From Spiroplasma apis B31 (GTDB lineage: Bacteria > Bacillota_I > Bacilli_A > Mycoplasmatales > Mycoplasmataceae), in assembly GCF_000500935.1 (NCBI RefSeq), contig NC_022998.1, positions 620,001 through 684,000 of the forward strand: a stretch of 64,000 nt of DNA, written 5' to 3'. A model generated the notes under the pieces. It was not told the DNA's origin, ran no database searches, and was given only the letters and a program-made list of their open reading frames with translations. Both the position numbers and the translations under genes were made by a program. The stretch's first letter is position 1; every line of letters begins with the position of its first letter. Below are positions 53,880 to 64,000 of this stretch, piece by piece.

Positions 53880-55679
53880 ATGGAACTAGATATTATTAAT
53901 TTTAAAAAAATAATTGTAGAAGAAAACATGTCTGTTAAAGATATTAAAAAAAATATAAATATAGAATGAAAAAAATATATTTTAAAACACAACGATTTAA
54001 TACTAAACGATGAAGTGATAATAAAAATGGGATGCACACTAGAACTTTGCGAAAAAAATGACGAGTTAACTGAAATAACTATGAACAATATAGCAAAAAA
54101 TTATCTTTACTCTTTATTAATTTCTAAATACAATTCTAAAATTTATAATTATTTTACAAATGACAATTTTATATTATTTGACACAACAGAAAATTTAAGC
54201 GGAGTTAATAATAATATCATAAAAATTGCTAAACCTATAAAAAGTTTATCAATAAGGGACGAGGTGGAAAAAGATCAAAATGAGAATTTGTTTGATTTAA
54301 AAGAGCTTGATTTTACAGATATTCAATATAAAGAAATAATATTTAAAATAATAAATATCTCTGCTTTTCATTTAAATGAAGAACAATCAATACAAAAAAT
54401 TGAATTTATATATGGTTTCGATAATGAAGAAATTCTAAAAAAAAGTGAGCTTTTAGATGAAAAAAGACAAAGAGATCATAGAGTTATTGGTAAAAGATTG
54501 GAAATATTCAATATAGACCCATTAATTGGTCAGGGATTACCTATTTGATTACCGAATGGAACAATTTTAAAAAGCGAGATAAAGAAATACTTGTTGGAAA
54601 AGGAGTTCGAATATAAATTTATACAAATAGAAACACCTGTATTAGGTACAGAATTGCTATATAAAACATCAGGACATTGAGACCATTATCGTGAGAATAT
54701 GTTTCCTTCAATTGAAATGGATAATAAAGAAAATCTTGTTTTAAGACCAATGAATTGTCCTCATCACATTTCGGTATATGACTATAAAAAAAGAAGTTAT
54801 AAAGAATTACCTCTAAGGTTTGCTGAACACGCAATACAACATAGATATGAATTTTCTGGAAGTTTAACAGGATTGGAAAGAGTAAGGGCGATGGAATTAA
54901 CTGACTCTCACATTTTCGCAACAAAGGAACAATTAAAAAACGAGTTTTTAAATTGTTACAAACTTATCAATGAGGTATTAGAGAAATTCAATATAACTAT
55001 CAACTATATTTCTTTATCTTTAAGAGACTCTGATGATAAAGAAAAATACTATGATGATGATGATATGTGAAATGAAGCAGAAAATAACTTAGAGCAACTA
55101 TTAGATGAGCTAAAAATCGATTATAAAAAAATGGTAGGAGAGGCTGCATTTTATGGTCCAAAATTGGACATACAGGCTAGAACTTCTCAAGGTCATGAAA
55201 TAACTGTTTCTACAATTCAATTAGATTTTTTACTACCACAAAAATTTGACCTTACATATGTAGGACCTGATGGTAATCTTATTAGACCAATTATGATACA
55301 CAGGGGATTAGTTGGTACATACGAAAGATTTATTTCTGTTTTATTAGAACAAACTAACGGGGAATTTAGTACATGATATTCTCCTGTTCAAGTCGATATA
55401 TTATCTTTAGGAAAAGATGTAAATGATTATGCACAATCTATCCAAGACATTTTTTTCAATAATAAAATAAGAACATCATTGGATGATAGTGATGAGAGAA
55501 TTGGTTACAAGGTTAGAAACTCAATCATAAAAAAAACACCATACTATATAGTTGTTGGAAAGAACGAAAAAGAGAATAATATATTAACAGTAAAAAAATA
55601 CTCAAATAATACAGAAATCAAATATAAAATAGATGATTTTATATCAATGATAAAAAAAGAAATAGAAGAAAGAATATAA
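53880..55679 (+). CDS. thrS: Threonyl-tRNA synthetase with degenerate editing domain
   Basis: Charges tRNA-Thr. 599 residues, shorter than the usual about 640. A TGS-like region (1-60) is followed by a reduced N2 editing region: the segment normally reading HSxxH reads NIAKN (70-74) and the later editing Cys/His residues are not visible. The linker EKRQRDHRVIGK and the class II catalytic core are intact, with the zinc Cys293 in MNCPHH, motif 2 RYEFSGSLTGLERVRAM and HRGLVGTYERF. Anticodon-binding domain at the end. Loss of ThrRS editing is reported for some Mycoplasma. ATG 53880 has ATGAGG upstream. Confidence 0.92.
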
Positions 55680-55691
55680 AAAAATAGGCAG

Positions 55692-55707
55692 CCATTTTTA
55701 AAAATGG
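55692..55707. repeat. 16-base palindrome after thrS
   Basis: CCATTTTTAAAAATGG immediately follows thrS. It lacks a T run on the plus strand, so it is not a clear terminator; it may be a weak one or part of the promoter region of the next gene. Confidence 0.35.
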
Positions 55708-55730
55708 AAAAAAAATATTTTAAAAAGTGG

Positions 55731-55738
55731 TGTATAAT
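55731..55738 (+). promoter_or_regulatory. Extended -10 promoter of the 171-residue gene
   Basis: TGTATAAT (extended -10). It places transcription near 55745, downstream of the ATG at 55704, and so argues for the TTG start at 55767. Confidence 0.5.
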
Positions 55739-55766
55739 CAACTCAATTAAAGGTGTGGTGAATAAG

Positions 55767-56282
55767 TTGGAAAATAAAATTTATAACTTAAAAGAGTCTA
55801 GCTTGGGTAAAATTACATTTTTAGATGGCACAGCTTTTTTAGCGGTGTCATTCCTTTCAGACAGTGGACAAAAAATTAATGAGGTTCTAATTGTAGGGTC
55901 AATTGATGAAGGTATTAAGAGACTTCCATCATGAATTTTTGATTTAACTTCAAAATATATTCAAGATAAAGGTTTTATGAGAAACGAAATTACGAATTGA
56001 CTAATAGAAAATTGACTAGATCCTGGTATAACTACCTTTAAACAAAGAATGGCTGAAAAATATGGATTTGATGAATTTTTAAATCAAGACCCAATAGAGT
56101 GAATAAAAAAAGAACCTGAAATGACACCACTAACCTTAGCTCATATAGCGATAAATTTTACTAATGGTTATTTATCTTTACCATTTAGGGAATTTGAAAT
56201 CACTGTAAAATTTGTAAAAAATATATTAGCGATAAATTTTTGAGAAGAAGGTAATCCAAAAAATAGTGATCCTATAAAATAA
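55767..56282 (+). CDS. Hypothetical protein, 171 residues
   Basis: The frame extends up to an ATG at 55704, but the promoter at 55731 and the purine-rich GGTG at 55757-55760 favour TTG 55767 (GTG 55758 is also possible). The product starts with a beta-rich half (KITFLDGTAFLAVSFL and NEVLIVGSIDEG) and ends in a Trp-rich helical half with many TGA codons. No family is recognised. Terminator at 56301. Confidence 0.65.
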
Positions 56283-56300
56283 CAATAAATAATGTTTATG

Positions 56301-56322
56301 AAAAGGTTTATACCTTTTTTTT
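56301..56322 (+). terminator. Intrinsic terminator
   Basis: AAAAGGT-TTAT-ACCTTTT plus T run. Confidence 0.85.
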
Positions 56323-56407
56323 ATTTTGACTTAACTATTTTAACCAACAAACAAGTAATAGTTAAATGTTAGGTTTCAATTTGTTATAATTTGAATGAGG
56401 TGCTTAT

Positions 56408-57358
56408 ATGAAAAAATTTTGAAGAATCATAAGTGGAAATTTTATATTTTTACCTTTATTATTAAGCACATCTTGTGGAACCAGTAAACCAGTTATAGTT
56501 GCCGAAGAATTTAACAATAATTTTGTCTATGTTAACACTTTCTCATCAAAAAAAACAAATGATAAAAAATTTTCAATGCTTCCAGATTTTAACAATGATA
56601 ATCTAGATAATTTAAAAAATTTTGTAATGAAGGACAATTATTTTGGATTAAATTGCAATGATGCGATGAAATGCGAAAGAGAAAAAGAGTACACAGCTCA
56701 AAACATAATGAGTAGCGACTATAATAATCCTTTAAAAGAAAATAAGAAGGATTTTGACAATATCAAAAAAATACAGTTCTCTTATGACAAGTTAGCAAGA
56801 TCATTAAATGTTATGCCATCTAATGGTGAAATCTTTTACAAGATGGAAGGTAAACAAATCACTATCGATGAAACCGAAAATACATATTATTTCAACGCAT
56901 TGGAAGAAAGTAAAGATTTAATATTATTTTCTGAACAAAACGTGACTTATAATTCTAATAATAACCACAGAGAAAGATTGGCATTTTACAACACTTCATT
57001 TATACTAAACATAAAAGCTTTGAAAAGCTTGTTAAATATTGATGAAGAAGGTCCTGAAAACATTGAAGTTCAAAAAAACACAATTCAAGAAGAAGAGAAT
57101 AAAGATAAGAAGGATAATTCAATGTCTGAACAAATAAAAGAAGAGGAAAATTTAGGAAATAAAATAGTTATTACCGTAAAAGAATCAAGGATAAATAATG
57201 TAAAGAATTATATTAAAAAAGTTCTTAATAATTACGATGAATCTTTAGTTTTTGAAGGAAATATATCTCAAAAATTCGAACCATTTTCATTTGAAAAGAA
57301 GTTAATAAAAAAAATAGAAGTTTTAAAAGTAAGTGAGGAAAGCAAAGATGAAGTTTAA
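56408..57358 (+). CDS. Lipoprotein, 316 residues
   Basis: Signal with lipobox LSTSC (Cys at about residue 23, CGTSKPV). The mature part is Asn/Lys/Glu-rich, includes a possible Cys pair NCNDAMKC, and has an acidic coiled stretch (IQEEENKDKKDN) at about 220-240. No domain is recognised. ATG 56408 has ATGAGGTG upstream. It overlaps the next lipoprotein gene by 11 bases, so the two are translationally coupled. Confidence 0.78.
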
Positions 57359-58166
57359 AAAGTTTTTAACTCTTTTTTCGTTAATACCAGTTTCTTTTTC
57401 GCCTCTTACAGTTATTTCTTGCGAACCAATACAAACATTTCCTTCTATAAGTTCACGTATAACAACTGATGGTTTAGAAAAACTTTTTTCTGGTGACAAT
57501 AAAATAACACCGGTTAATTTCAAATATCTAGAATACATAAATGGTTATTGAGAACACAATGGTTTTGAAAGTAGTTTAGATACATATAAAGTAAACAATC
57601 ACATTGTAAATATATATGGCGAAACAGAAGAGGAAATTGCTGAAAAAATTTTTTTTACATCATTAGCTCAGATATTTGATACTCCTTTAGTTAATAATGA
57701 GTATGATTTTACAGGGTTAACTTTTGTAATAGAAAATATTTTTGTTGATAGCTTAACATTTAACTATCAACAAAAAATTCTCGAGACAAATACACAAACA
57801 ACACTAGCAGTTACTGTAAATAAAGGTTGAGAAACTAAAGGAAAAATGCTATTGGAAGTAAAAACATCAGAACCATATTCAGAAATAGATGCTTATGCAT
57901 TTATTTGTAAATGAATGGAGAGCACTTTATATAATTTTAAGGTTTTAGAGTATAACGATAAAGAAGCCATTTACTATATTAATGATGATTTTTCCTTTGA
58001 AAATGAGGAACTTATAACAACCTTGATTCAAAAAAGCAAAAGTTTGAATGGATTAGTTGTTAAAAAAAGTGATATTGAATTAAAAAAAGATTATTTTATA
58101 TTTTTAAATAAAAAGTTTATGCATATCAAAGACAAAGACACTAACTTAGAGACAAAAAAAATTTAA
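57348..58166 (+). CDS. Lipoprotein, 272 residues
   Basis: ATG 57348 lies inside the end of the previous gene with GAGGAAAG upstream. Signal MKFKKFLTLFSLIPVSF and lipobox VISC. The mature domain is mixed alpha/beta with no recognised family. Coupled translation with the 316-residue lipoprotein suggests a two-component surface unit. Confidence 0.78.
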
Positions 58167-58195
58167 AACTTATAACAATAGTTACAAGTTTTAAA
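58162..58195. terminator. Bidirectional terminator between convergent genes
   Basis: TTTAAAACTT and AAGTTTTAAA arms with an inner ATAAC/GTTAC, one mismatch, and an AATA loop. It separates the lipoprotein pair from the minus-strand gene ending at 58196. Confidence 0.75.
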
Positions 58196-59014
58196 TTAAT
58201 GTTGATCTAAAGTTGAATATACATCGACAATTAAGTCGATTTTTGCACATATTTCATCGCATATTGATATACCTTGATTAAAGATTACAACTTTGGATCT
58301 TTTATCAATAACACCAGTGTTTAATTCTTCTATATCAAATTGATCAATTTCGTTGCCAATTATTGTACCAAAATAATGTGCAATTATAGTGGCTGCTTCA
58401 TTTCTATCCTTTATTTCATTATTATGATTTTGAAGTATATCTAATTCTTCTTTATAATTTTCTGCATGAGTAGGGTGGATTGTCGACCAATGTAACAATT
58501 TATCGATACTTGTTTTTAATTCACTGTCTAATATATACTCAATATCTTCTCGTTCAATTTCTTCGAAGATCGTATCTTTACCTAACTTATTTTTTAAAAC
58601 TTCTATTACTTTCAAAGCTTTTTGAGTACTTTTCGATATGCTACCTAGTTGCATTTTAACGATTACTTCAGTAACTTTTTCATTTATATCGCTGGCATTG
58701 GTTTTAAAAGCCTCTATTAATTCATTTTGCAAGGTATTTCCTCTAACATCTTCTTTACCATCCGCTGTTTTAAGTATCATCTTGTCAATGAATGAATTAA
58801 CTTCTTCAAGAGTCTCAATAATTTTTACATCTTTCTTAAGATTTGTAAAAATTTTATTTAATGTAGCTAAATTTGGTGTGAAATCCGCATCTTCATCGGT
58901 ACCTACATCAAAAAAACCAACTTTAAGTTCATCCATCTTAGTTGTAAAAAAGTTTTTAAATCATTGTGAACTCACATTGTTTGTGAACTCATTCAAAATA
59001 CTAAAATTTTTCAT
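58196..59014 (-). CDS. Hypothetical acidic protein, 272 residues
   Basis: Starts at ATG 59014 on the minus strand with TTAGGCGG upstream; an inner ATG at 58936 follows a TGA-encoded Trp. The sequence is acidic and helical with long Glu/Asp/Lys/Ile/Leu heptad-like runs, and has no signal or membrane segment. No family is recognised. It is convergent with the two lipoprotein genes and divergent from the exonuclease-like gene. Confidence 0.65.
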
Positions 59015-59107
59015 TTTAATTTATACCGCCTAACAATTATATAATATATTATTATTGATTTATTTTAATATATATTATGATAATATACTATTAAAGTAGG
59101 TAAAATA

Positions 59108-60070
59108 ATGAAAAGAAATTTGATAAAGTATCTCGATGATGGTTCTTTTCTTTTAAATAAACACCAAAGCTTTTGATTTGATAAAACTGTTGCAAGGAAG
59201 TTATTAGAAAACATACAGTTTCCAATAATAGTATTAGACACAGAGTTTTTCAATCACTCACATGACAATGGCGAAATATCAGAAAAATTGTATAACGAGA
59301 ATGATAAAGACCTAGTTTATGTAATACAATATAGTTTTGCAAAATCTTTAAAAGAAATATCGCATAGAGATAATAAGAAAGCGATTAAATCTATAACTAT
59401 CAAAAGAGCTCATAATGATGCAGATTATGACTTTCATAAACAATATAAAAAAATGATAACAAGTTTCCTTAATATGTGTAGAAATAAAGAAATAAGAACC
59501 ATAGTTTGTGCTGGTGCAACAAATGACATAAAAATAATAAATAAATGAATAAACGATAACAAACATTTTTTCACTCGAAAAACCCTAAATTTAGCTTTCT
59601 ATAACAAAGAAAAAGGTGAGTTAAATGCAAATTATTTCGACATATATGATATATTAGAAAACTCTATGAGTTTCACAAATACCAATAAAGATGGAGAAAG
59701 TTTTTGAAACGCTAATTATCTACCTATTGGTAAACAGGGACACGACTCTATAGCTTTAACAAGTAGTAAAAAGTTCTTTGATTGATTTGCTTTAATATCT
59801 GAAAATACATTAAAACAAGAAAATGAAGACATTTACAGTATGTGTTGCAGTGCCTATAATTTTTATTCCTACCCAGTAAATAAAAAAATGAGTTTCGAAC
59901 AATATCAAGAATTGAATAAGATAATTAAAAAAGTGATAGACCATTGTTACAACGATGTCTTAAAAGTACTTTTCTTTTTAGCGTTTGTTTACGAGTTTAC
60001 ATACTTACCTTTGTCAAAAAACAGTTATATTAAAAAAAGCGACATACTAAGTAATACAAATAAGAAGTAG
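59108..60070 (+). CDS. Possible DEDD-fold exonuclease-like protein, 320 residues
   Basis: Residues about 40-50 read FPIIVLDTEFFNH, matching the ExoI motif (D-x-E) of DEDD 3'-5' exonucleases. Further on VCAGATNDIKIINKW could be ExoII and PIGKQGHDSIAL could be ExoIII, with spacing that suits the fold. The canonical H-x4-D of DEDDh enzymes is not seen, so the call is tentative. AGTAGGT precedes ATG 59108. Adjacent yqeG/yqeH (ribosome-related) makes an RNA-processing role conceivable. Confidence 0.5.
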
Positions 60071-60116
60071 GAAATCAATTTAATGTATAATTATATTTGT
60101 TAAGAGGTGTTAATTT

Positions 60117-60707
60117 TTGGAAAATAAAGTGAAAACAAATGGTATTTCTCTACTATTAAACTATTTCAAACCTTCTATCTACTTAGAAAACTACAAAAAA
60201 GTTAATCTTGACTCATTAAAAAATAATGGAATAAAGTTGATTTTATGCGATATGGATAATACATTAATCGGATGAAATGAAAGAATTCCAAGCACTGATG
60301 TAATTAACTTTGTAAAGAATGTTTATGCCCATAATATGGAGTTTGTTTTATTTTCAAACAATATAAGAAGTAGGGTAGAAAATTTTGCAAAAAAAGCTGG
60401 TATTATTAACTATTTTTGAGATTGTAAAAAACCTTTGCTTGGTAAAATGAAACTTGTTAAAAAATTATTGTCTTACAAGGAACACGAAATGGTGCTTATT
60501 GGAGATCAAGTAGTTACTGATATCTTAGTAGCTAATAGAGCACATATTAAAAGTATATTAGTGTCACCAATAAACAGAAATAATAGTGAGGGAAAATTTG
60601 TTCAGTTCTTAGAGAAACACTTATTAAAAAAATTAGCACAAAAAAATATACTTCACGAAGGTTTTTATAATGAAGGAGATTTAGGAGGTAATTATGAAAT
60701 ACTCTAG
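60117..60707 (+). CDS. yqeG: YqeG-family HAD phosphatase
   Basis: 196 residues, HAD superfamily IIIA. The catalytic DxD motif is LILCDMDNTLIGW; motif II FVLFSNN, motif III region KKPLLGKM and motif IV VLIGDQVVTDILVANRA. TTG 60117 is chosen for AAGAGGTG 8 bases upstream; no ATG fits. In Firmicutes yqeG precedes yqeH as here, and the two overlap by 14 bases. Substrate unknown. Confidence 0.9.
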
Positions 60708-61992
60708 CGATAATAATTTAGATGATATTGAAAAAGATATTGATATTTTGGAAGATAAAATCCTCATTGATCATATTGAAAGTCCAAAAAAAAGAAAGTT
60801 TAAACAAAAAAATAAAGTTAGTTTGCATGAAATAAAACCTGGGATCGGAAATACAACTAACATCAACTCAAGTGGTCCTAAAAAATGTGTTGGTTGTGGG
60901 AAAGAACTACAGACAACTGACGATACTAAACCCGGTTTTGCTATCGATGTTAAAAATCAGGATTACTGTTTAAGATGTTTTAAAATAAAACACTATAATA
61001 GATTAGTTGAACAAGAAATAAATGACAAAGATTTCATAGATATATTAGATAATATAAATAGAACCACAAATAAAATAAGATATTATTATGTGGTTGACAT
61101 ATTCGATCTACCTGGAAGCCGATTAACTTGATTAGAGCAACTAATATCAAAAAAAGAAGTTGTAATTTTGGTAAATAAGATAGATTTACTACCAAAAGCG
61201 GTAAAAAAAGAGAAAATTTATAAATATGTGCGTAGTATTTTTTCAAGTTCGCCACTTAAAGATTCAAAAATACTTCTAACTTCTTCAATAAAAAATCAAT
61301 ATATTTATAATTTAATTAATGAATTAAAATCTGTTGAATATGACCAATACATCATAGGAATATCAAATGCTGGAAAATCTAGTTTGATCAATGCTTGCTT
61401 AAAGGCTAACAGTCAAATACCTTCAATTGTAACTTCAAAATACGTAAACACTACATTAGATAAAATAAAAATAAACTTCACAGAATCTAATTTCATTTAC
61501 GATACACCCGGTTTAGTAAAACATAATCACATAGCTATAGCAACAGCACCATCTTATTGAGATTATTTTTTCTTTCAAAAAGAAATTAAACAAGTTACAT
61601 ATCAGTTACTAGCTGGTCAAACTATTTTTTATGGTGGTTTAGGATGGTTTACCTTTTTAGAAGGTGAAAACATTGACAATAAAAAAAATAAAGTATTAAA
61701 GACAAATTTTCATTTTTACGTCAATAAACAGTTACCATTACATAGAACAAAAGAAGCTAATACTGATAGGTATTTTAGAAAAAATAGACACAATCTTTCA
61801 CCTAGATTGAAGGATAATAGTATTAAATTTACAACAAAAGTATTTGATTTTATTGATGAAGGTTACTACGATATAAACATTTCAGGTTTAGGGTGAATAA
61901 ATTTCAAATCTTACAATGGTTTGAAATTATCTGTAACTGTACCAGTTACAGAATTCGGGGTTAAAATATCTCTATTACCTGCAATGATTTAA
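60694..61992 (+). CDS. yqeH: Ribosome biogenesis GTPase YqeH
   Basis: 432 residues. Circularly permuted GTPase needed for 30S assembly. N-terminal extension of about 60 residues, zinc finger KKCVGCGKEL with YCLRCFK, then G4 LVNKIDLL, G5 TSSIKN, G1 GISNAGKSS (222 onward) and G3 DTPG, the permuted order. A C-terminal domain follows. GGAGGTAATT upstream of the ATG lies inside yqeG. Confidence 0.93.
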
Positions 61993-62070
61993 TAATTAGG
62001 AAATTATATATATAATAGTAATAGATATTTTTTATGAATATGAAGAAATTCTTTTTTGGGGGTAAATAAT

Positions 62071-63033
62071 ATGAAATTAATTTTATCCATTGAACTAGGC
62101 GTGAATGCATCAAAAGTTGGTTTGGTCAATCAATACGGTGATATACAAGCTAAATTTTATGTTGAACATGATAATTCAAGACTATTAGAAAACTTATATG
62201 AAAAAATAGTACAAGGCATCGAAACAGTAGGTATTAATTACCAAGATGATATTGATAAAGTTGGCATAGCAGCAATTGGTTTTGTTGATCACATGTTAGG
62301 AATTGTAAGATATTCTGCAAACCTAGAATGAAGTAACTTTTATTTAAAAGACAAAGCTGAGGAACTTTTCAAAAAACCCATATTTGTTTTAAATGACGCT
62401 AATGCAGCTGCATTAGGAGAATTTTGAACTGGGGCTGCAAAACAACATGATTCAATTATTTTTTATACAATTGGTAGTGGTATCGGTGGTGCTGTTGTTT
62501 TAGATGGAAAATTAATTTCTGGAGCAAGAGGTTTTGCAGGAGAATTTGGTCACGGTGGTGGTGTATACCAAGATAAATACATTTGTAAATGTGGATTAAC
62601 CGGATGTATTGAACCAGTTTCTTCAGGACCAGGTATTGCTAAGTTTTTTGAAGATACCTTTAGAGAAGAACCAAATCACCCTGCTGCAATTTATTTTAAA
62701 GAAATAGAATCTTTTCAAACAAAAGATATCGTATCAACTTATGAAGAAAACAATGAGCCGGTCGCTATTTTAGAGTTACTAGAAAGAGCATTGAACCCAT
62801 TAATAATGCATATGGCAACGATGGTAAATGCATTAGATCCAGAAGCAATAATAATATCTGGTGGACTTGGTAATATGGGTGATTTATTAGTAAATATTAT
62901 CTATAAAAATATAAAAAAATATATTATAAAAAACTTCGCCGATGAAATCATTGTCGAAATTGGTCAATTAGGAAATGATGCAGCAGTTATTGGAACAGCT
63001 TATTATGCCTTAAATGACTGAAAAATATTTTAA
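62071..63033 (+). CDS. ROK-family sugar kinase (glucokinase-like)
   Basis: 320 residues. ATP-binding DIELG-like start LSIELGVNASKVG, NDANAAALGEF, TIGSGIGGAVV, GEFGHGGG and the ROK zinc motif CKCGLTGCIE, then IISGGLGN. Probably phosphorylates glucose or another hexose. GGGGGT precedes ATG 62071. No DNA-binding domain, so it is a kinase and not a ROK repressor. A small UPF0291 gene follows 12 bases later. Confidence 0.9.
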
Positions 63034-63045
63034 GAGGAAAATTTT

Positions 63046-63264
63046 GTGGAAAAATTATTAGATAGAATTAACGAATTAGCAAGATTAAAAAAAGAAAGAG
63101 AATTAACTAATGAAGAATTAGAAGAAAGAGATTTCTTAAGAGAAAAGTATATTAGTTTGTTCAGAGAGGGATTATTAGAGCAATTAAAAAGTATAAAAGT
63201 TGTAAATGAAAGTGGTGAAGATATAACGCCACAAAAAATCAAGGATTTAAAGCAACAAGTTTAA
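63046..63264 (+). CDS. UPF0291/YnzC-family small protein
   Basis: 72 residues from GTG 63046, with GAGGAAA 5 bases upstream. LLDRINELARLKKERELT, EERDFLREKYISLFREG and LEQLKSIKV match the DUF896/YnzC pattern of a two-helix bundle with a C-terminal DITPQKIKDLK. Function of the family is not established; B. subtilis YnzC is in the SOS-regulated yneA operon. Confidence 0.85.
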   Translation: MEKLLDRINELARLKKERELTNEELEERDFLREKYISLFREGLLEQLKSIKVVNESGEDITPQKIKDLKQQV

Positions 63265-63277
63265 TAGATTGCAACAC

Positions 63278-63321
63278 TTTATTTTTTATCATACGTTTTT
63301 AAGACGTAAATAAAAAATAAA
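63278..63321 (+). terminator. Stem-loop after the UPF0291 gene
   Basis: TTTATTTTTTAT / ATAAAAAATAAA enclosing TACGT/ACGTA, followed by A then T7. Confidence 0.65.
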
Positions 63322-63353
63322 GTTTTTTTCATTATGAATAATGAAAAAAACTT
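63320..63353. terminator. Near-perfect 34-base palindrome
   Basis: AAGTTTTTTTCATTAT and ATAATGAAAAAAACTT with a GA centre, sharing two bases with the preceding stem. It acts as a second or alternative terminator before tkt. Confidence 0.65.
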
Positions 63354-63486
63354 AAGTAAAATGAAACGAATTTGCATCAACACTAAATAATTTGAATCTA
63401 AAATTAATTAGAAGTTTTTTTATTTCTTAATCTATATTCTATGTATCTAAATATATAATTATCTTAGAAGGTAAGGTATTCGAATA

Positions 63487-64000
63487 ATGAACAAAAACAA
63501 TAAGAATTTAAATGCAATGAGAATTCTAGGTATTGAATCAATTAATAAGGCAAACTCAGGACATCCAGGTATAGTATTGGGTGCAGCTCCTATAATTTAC
63601 ACACTTTTCACTAAAGTGATGAATATTAATCCCTCTAATCCAACTTGGATTAATAGAGATAGATTTGTATTAAGTGCTGGTCATGGTAGCGCATTATTAT
63701 ACTCTGCATTACATTTATCAGGTTTTAATTTATCAATAGACGATTTAAAAAATTTTAGACAGTTAAATTCTTTAACCCCAGGACATCCAGAATACGGACA
63801 CACAGAGGGTGTAGACGCTACGACAGGTCCATTGGGGCAAGGTATGGCTATGGGTGTCGGATTGGCTCTTGCAGAGAGCCATTTATCAGCTAAATATAAC
63901 ACAGAAAAACATAAGATAGTTGATCACTATACTTACATTTTATGTGGTGATGGAGATTTACAAGAAGGGGTTACAAATGAAGCTATTTCTTTTGCTGGAA
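63487..64000 (+). CDS. tkt: Transketolase, N-terminal part (cut by window end)
   Basis: 171 residues of the thiamine-diphosphate domain are present. [54 protein letters not shown] and [10 protein letters not shown] are transketolase hallmarks; GDGD begins the ThDP motif. The enzyme exchanges two-carbon units between sugar phosphates in the non-oxidative pentose phosphate pathway. AAGGTAAGG lies 13 bases before ATG 63487. The rest lies outside the window. Confidence 0.95.
   Translation, partial: MNKNNKNLNAMRILGIESINKANSGHPGIVLGAAPIIYTLFTKVMNINPSNPTWINRDRFVLSAGHGSALLYSALHLSGFNLSIDDLKNFRQLNSLTPGHPEYGHTEGVDATTGPLGQGMAMGVGLALAESHLSAKYNTEKHKIVDHYTYILCGDGDLQEGVTNEAISFAG

Noticed and set aside
55704-55766. 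ATG 55704 as start of the 171-residue gene
   Set aside because: A TGTATAAT promoter box lies downstream of this ATG, so the message probably begins later.
58638-59033. 131-codon plus-strand frame
   Set aside because: Antisense to the well-started minus-strand 272-residue gene; no ribosome binding site and Ser/Phe-rich shadow composition.

Overview
The window comes from a mollicute, most likely a Spiroplasma (Entomoplasmatales). Base composition is very AT-rich. Conserved genes (pepF, parC, recD2, serS, thrS, yqeH and others) stay open only if TGA is read as tryptophan (genetic code 4). Lipoproteins carry Spiroplasma-type signal sequences ending in an SC lipobox. A 409-residue polytopic protein fits the reported size and topology of the S. 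citri motility protein Scm1. I found no tRNA, rRNA or CRISPR array.

Layout. 0-7 kb: the end of an unknown gene, oligoendopeptidase pepF, then a cluster of two unknown proteins, an ABC exporter and a polytopic membrane protein. 7.3-11.8 kb: a beta-glucoside-type PTS permease translationally coupled to a GH1 phospho-beta-glucosidase. 11.8-21.6 kb: a gene-poor accessory island of lipoproteins and secreted or anchored surface proteins, one frameshifted metalloprotease-like gene, a T18 tract inside a reading frame, decayed coding remnants and a candidate small RNA. 21.6-24.2 kb: two large unknown proteins, the second with a SEC-C-like cysteine motif. 24.3-26.2 kb (minus): a small Cys-rich protein, guaC and an azoreductase-like flavoprotein. 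26.4-35.1 kb: udk, then parE, an unknown gene, parC and recD2. 35.2-39.8 kb: Scm1-like protein, nagA, a membrane protein, a Gfo/Idh/MocA oxidoreductase and deoC. 40-41.6 kb: a Doc/Fic-like gene with a tiny downstream ORF, then a small membrane protein. 41.9-46.6 kb: a coiled-coil gene split at an A8 run, a second PTS permease with a degenerate IIB domain, and convergent coaBC. 46.7-49.1 kb: rpsU, a basic protein, ruvAB. 49.2-52.5 kb: ilvA, ridA and a TauE/SafE-like permease. 52.6-56.3 kb: serS and thrS (degenerate editing domain), then an unknown gene. 56.4-59 kb: two overlapping lipoprotein genes facing an unknown minus-strand gene. 59.1-64 kb: an exonuclease-like protein, yqeG, yqeH, a ROK kinase, a UPF0291 protein and the start of tkt.

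Functionally the window combines sugar import and catabolism (two PTS permeases, GH1 enzyme, NagA, DeoC, ROK kinase, transketolase), nucleotide salvage (GuaC, Udk, DeoC), DNA topology and repair (ParE/ParC, RecD2, RuvAB) and translation (S21, SerRS, ThrRS, YqeH). A fast-changing surface-protein island is embedded in this housekeeping background. The less ordinary items are: the island with its T18 tract and candidate sRNA; the Doc-like locus; the A8 split gene; a PTS whose IIB cysteine position is Asn; and apparent losses of key residues in ThrRS editing and in CoaBC. All family assignments are from reading the translations by eye; no database search was run.
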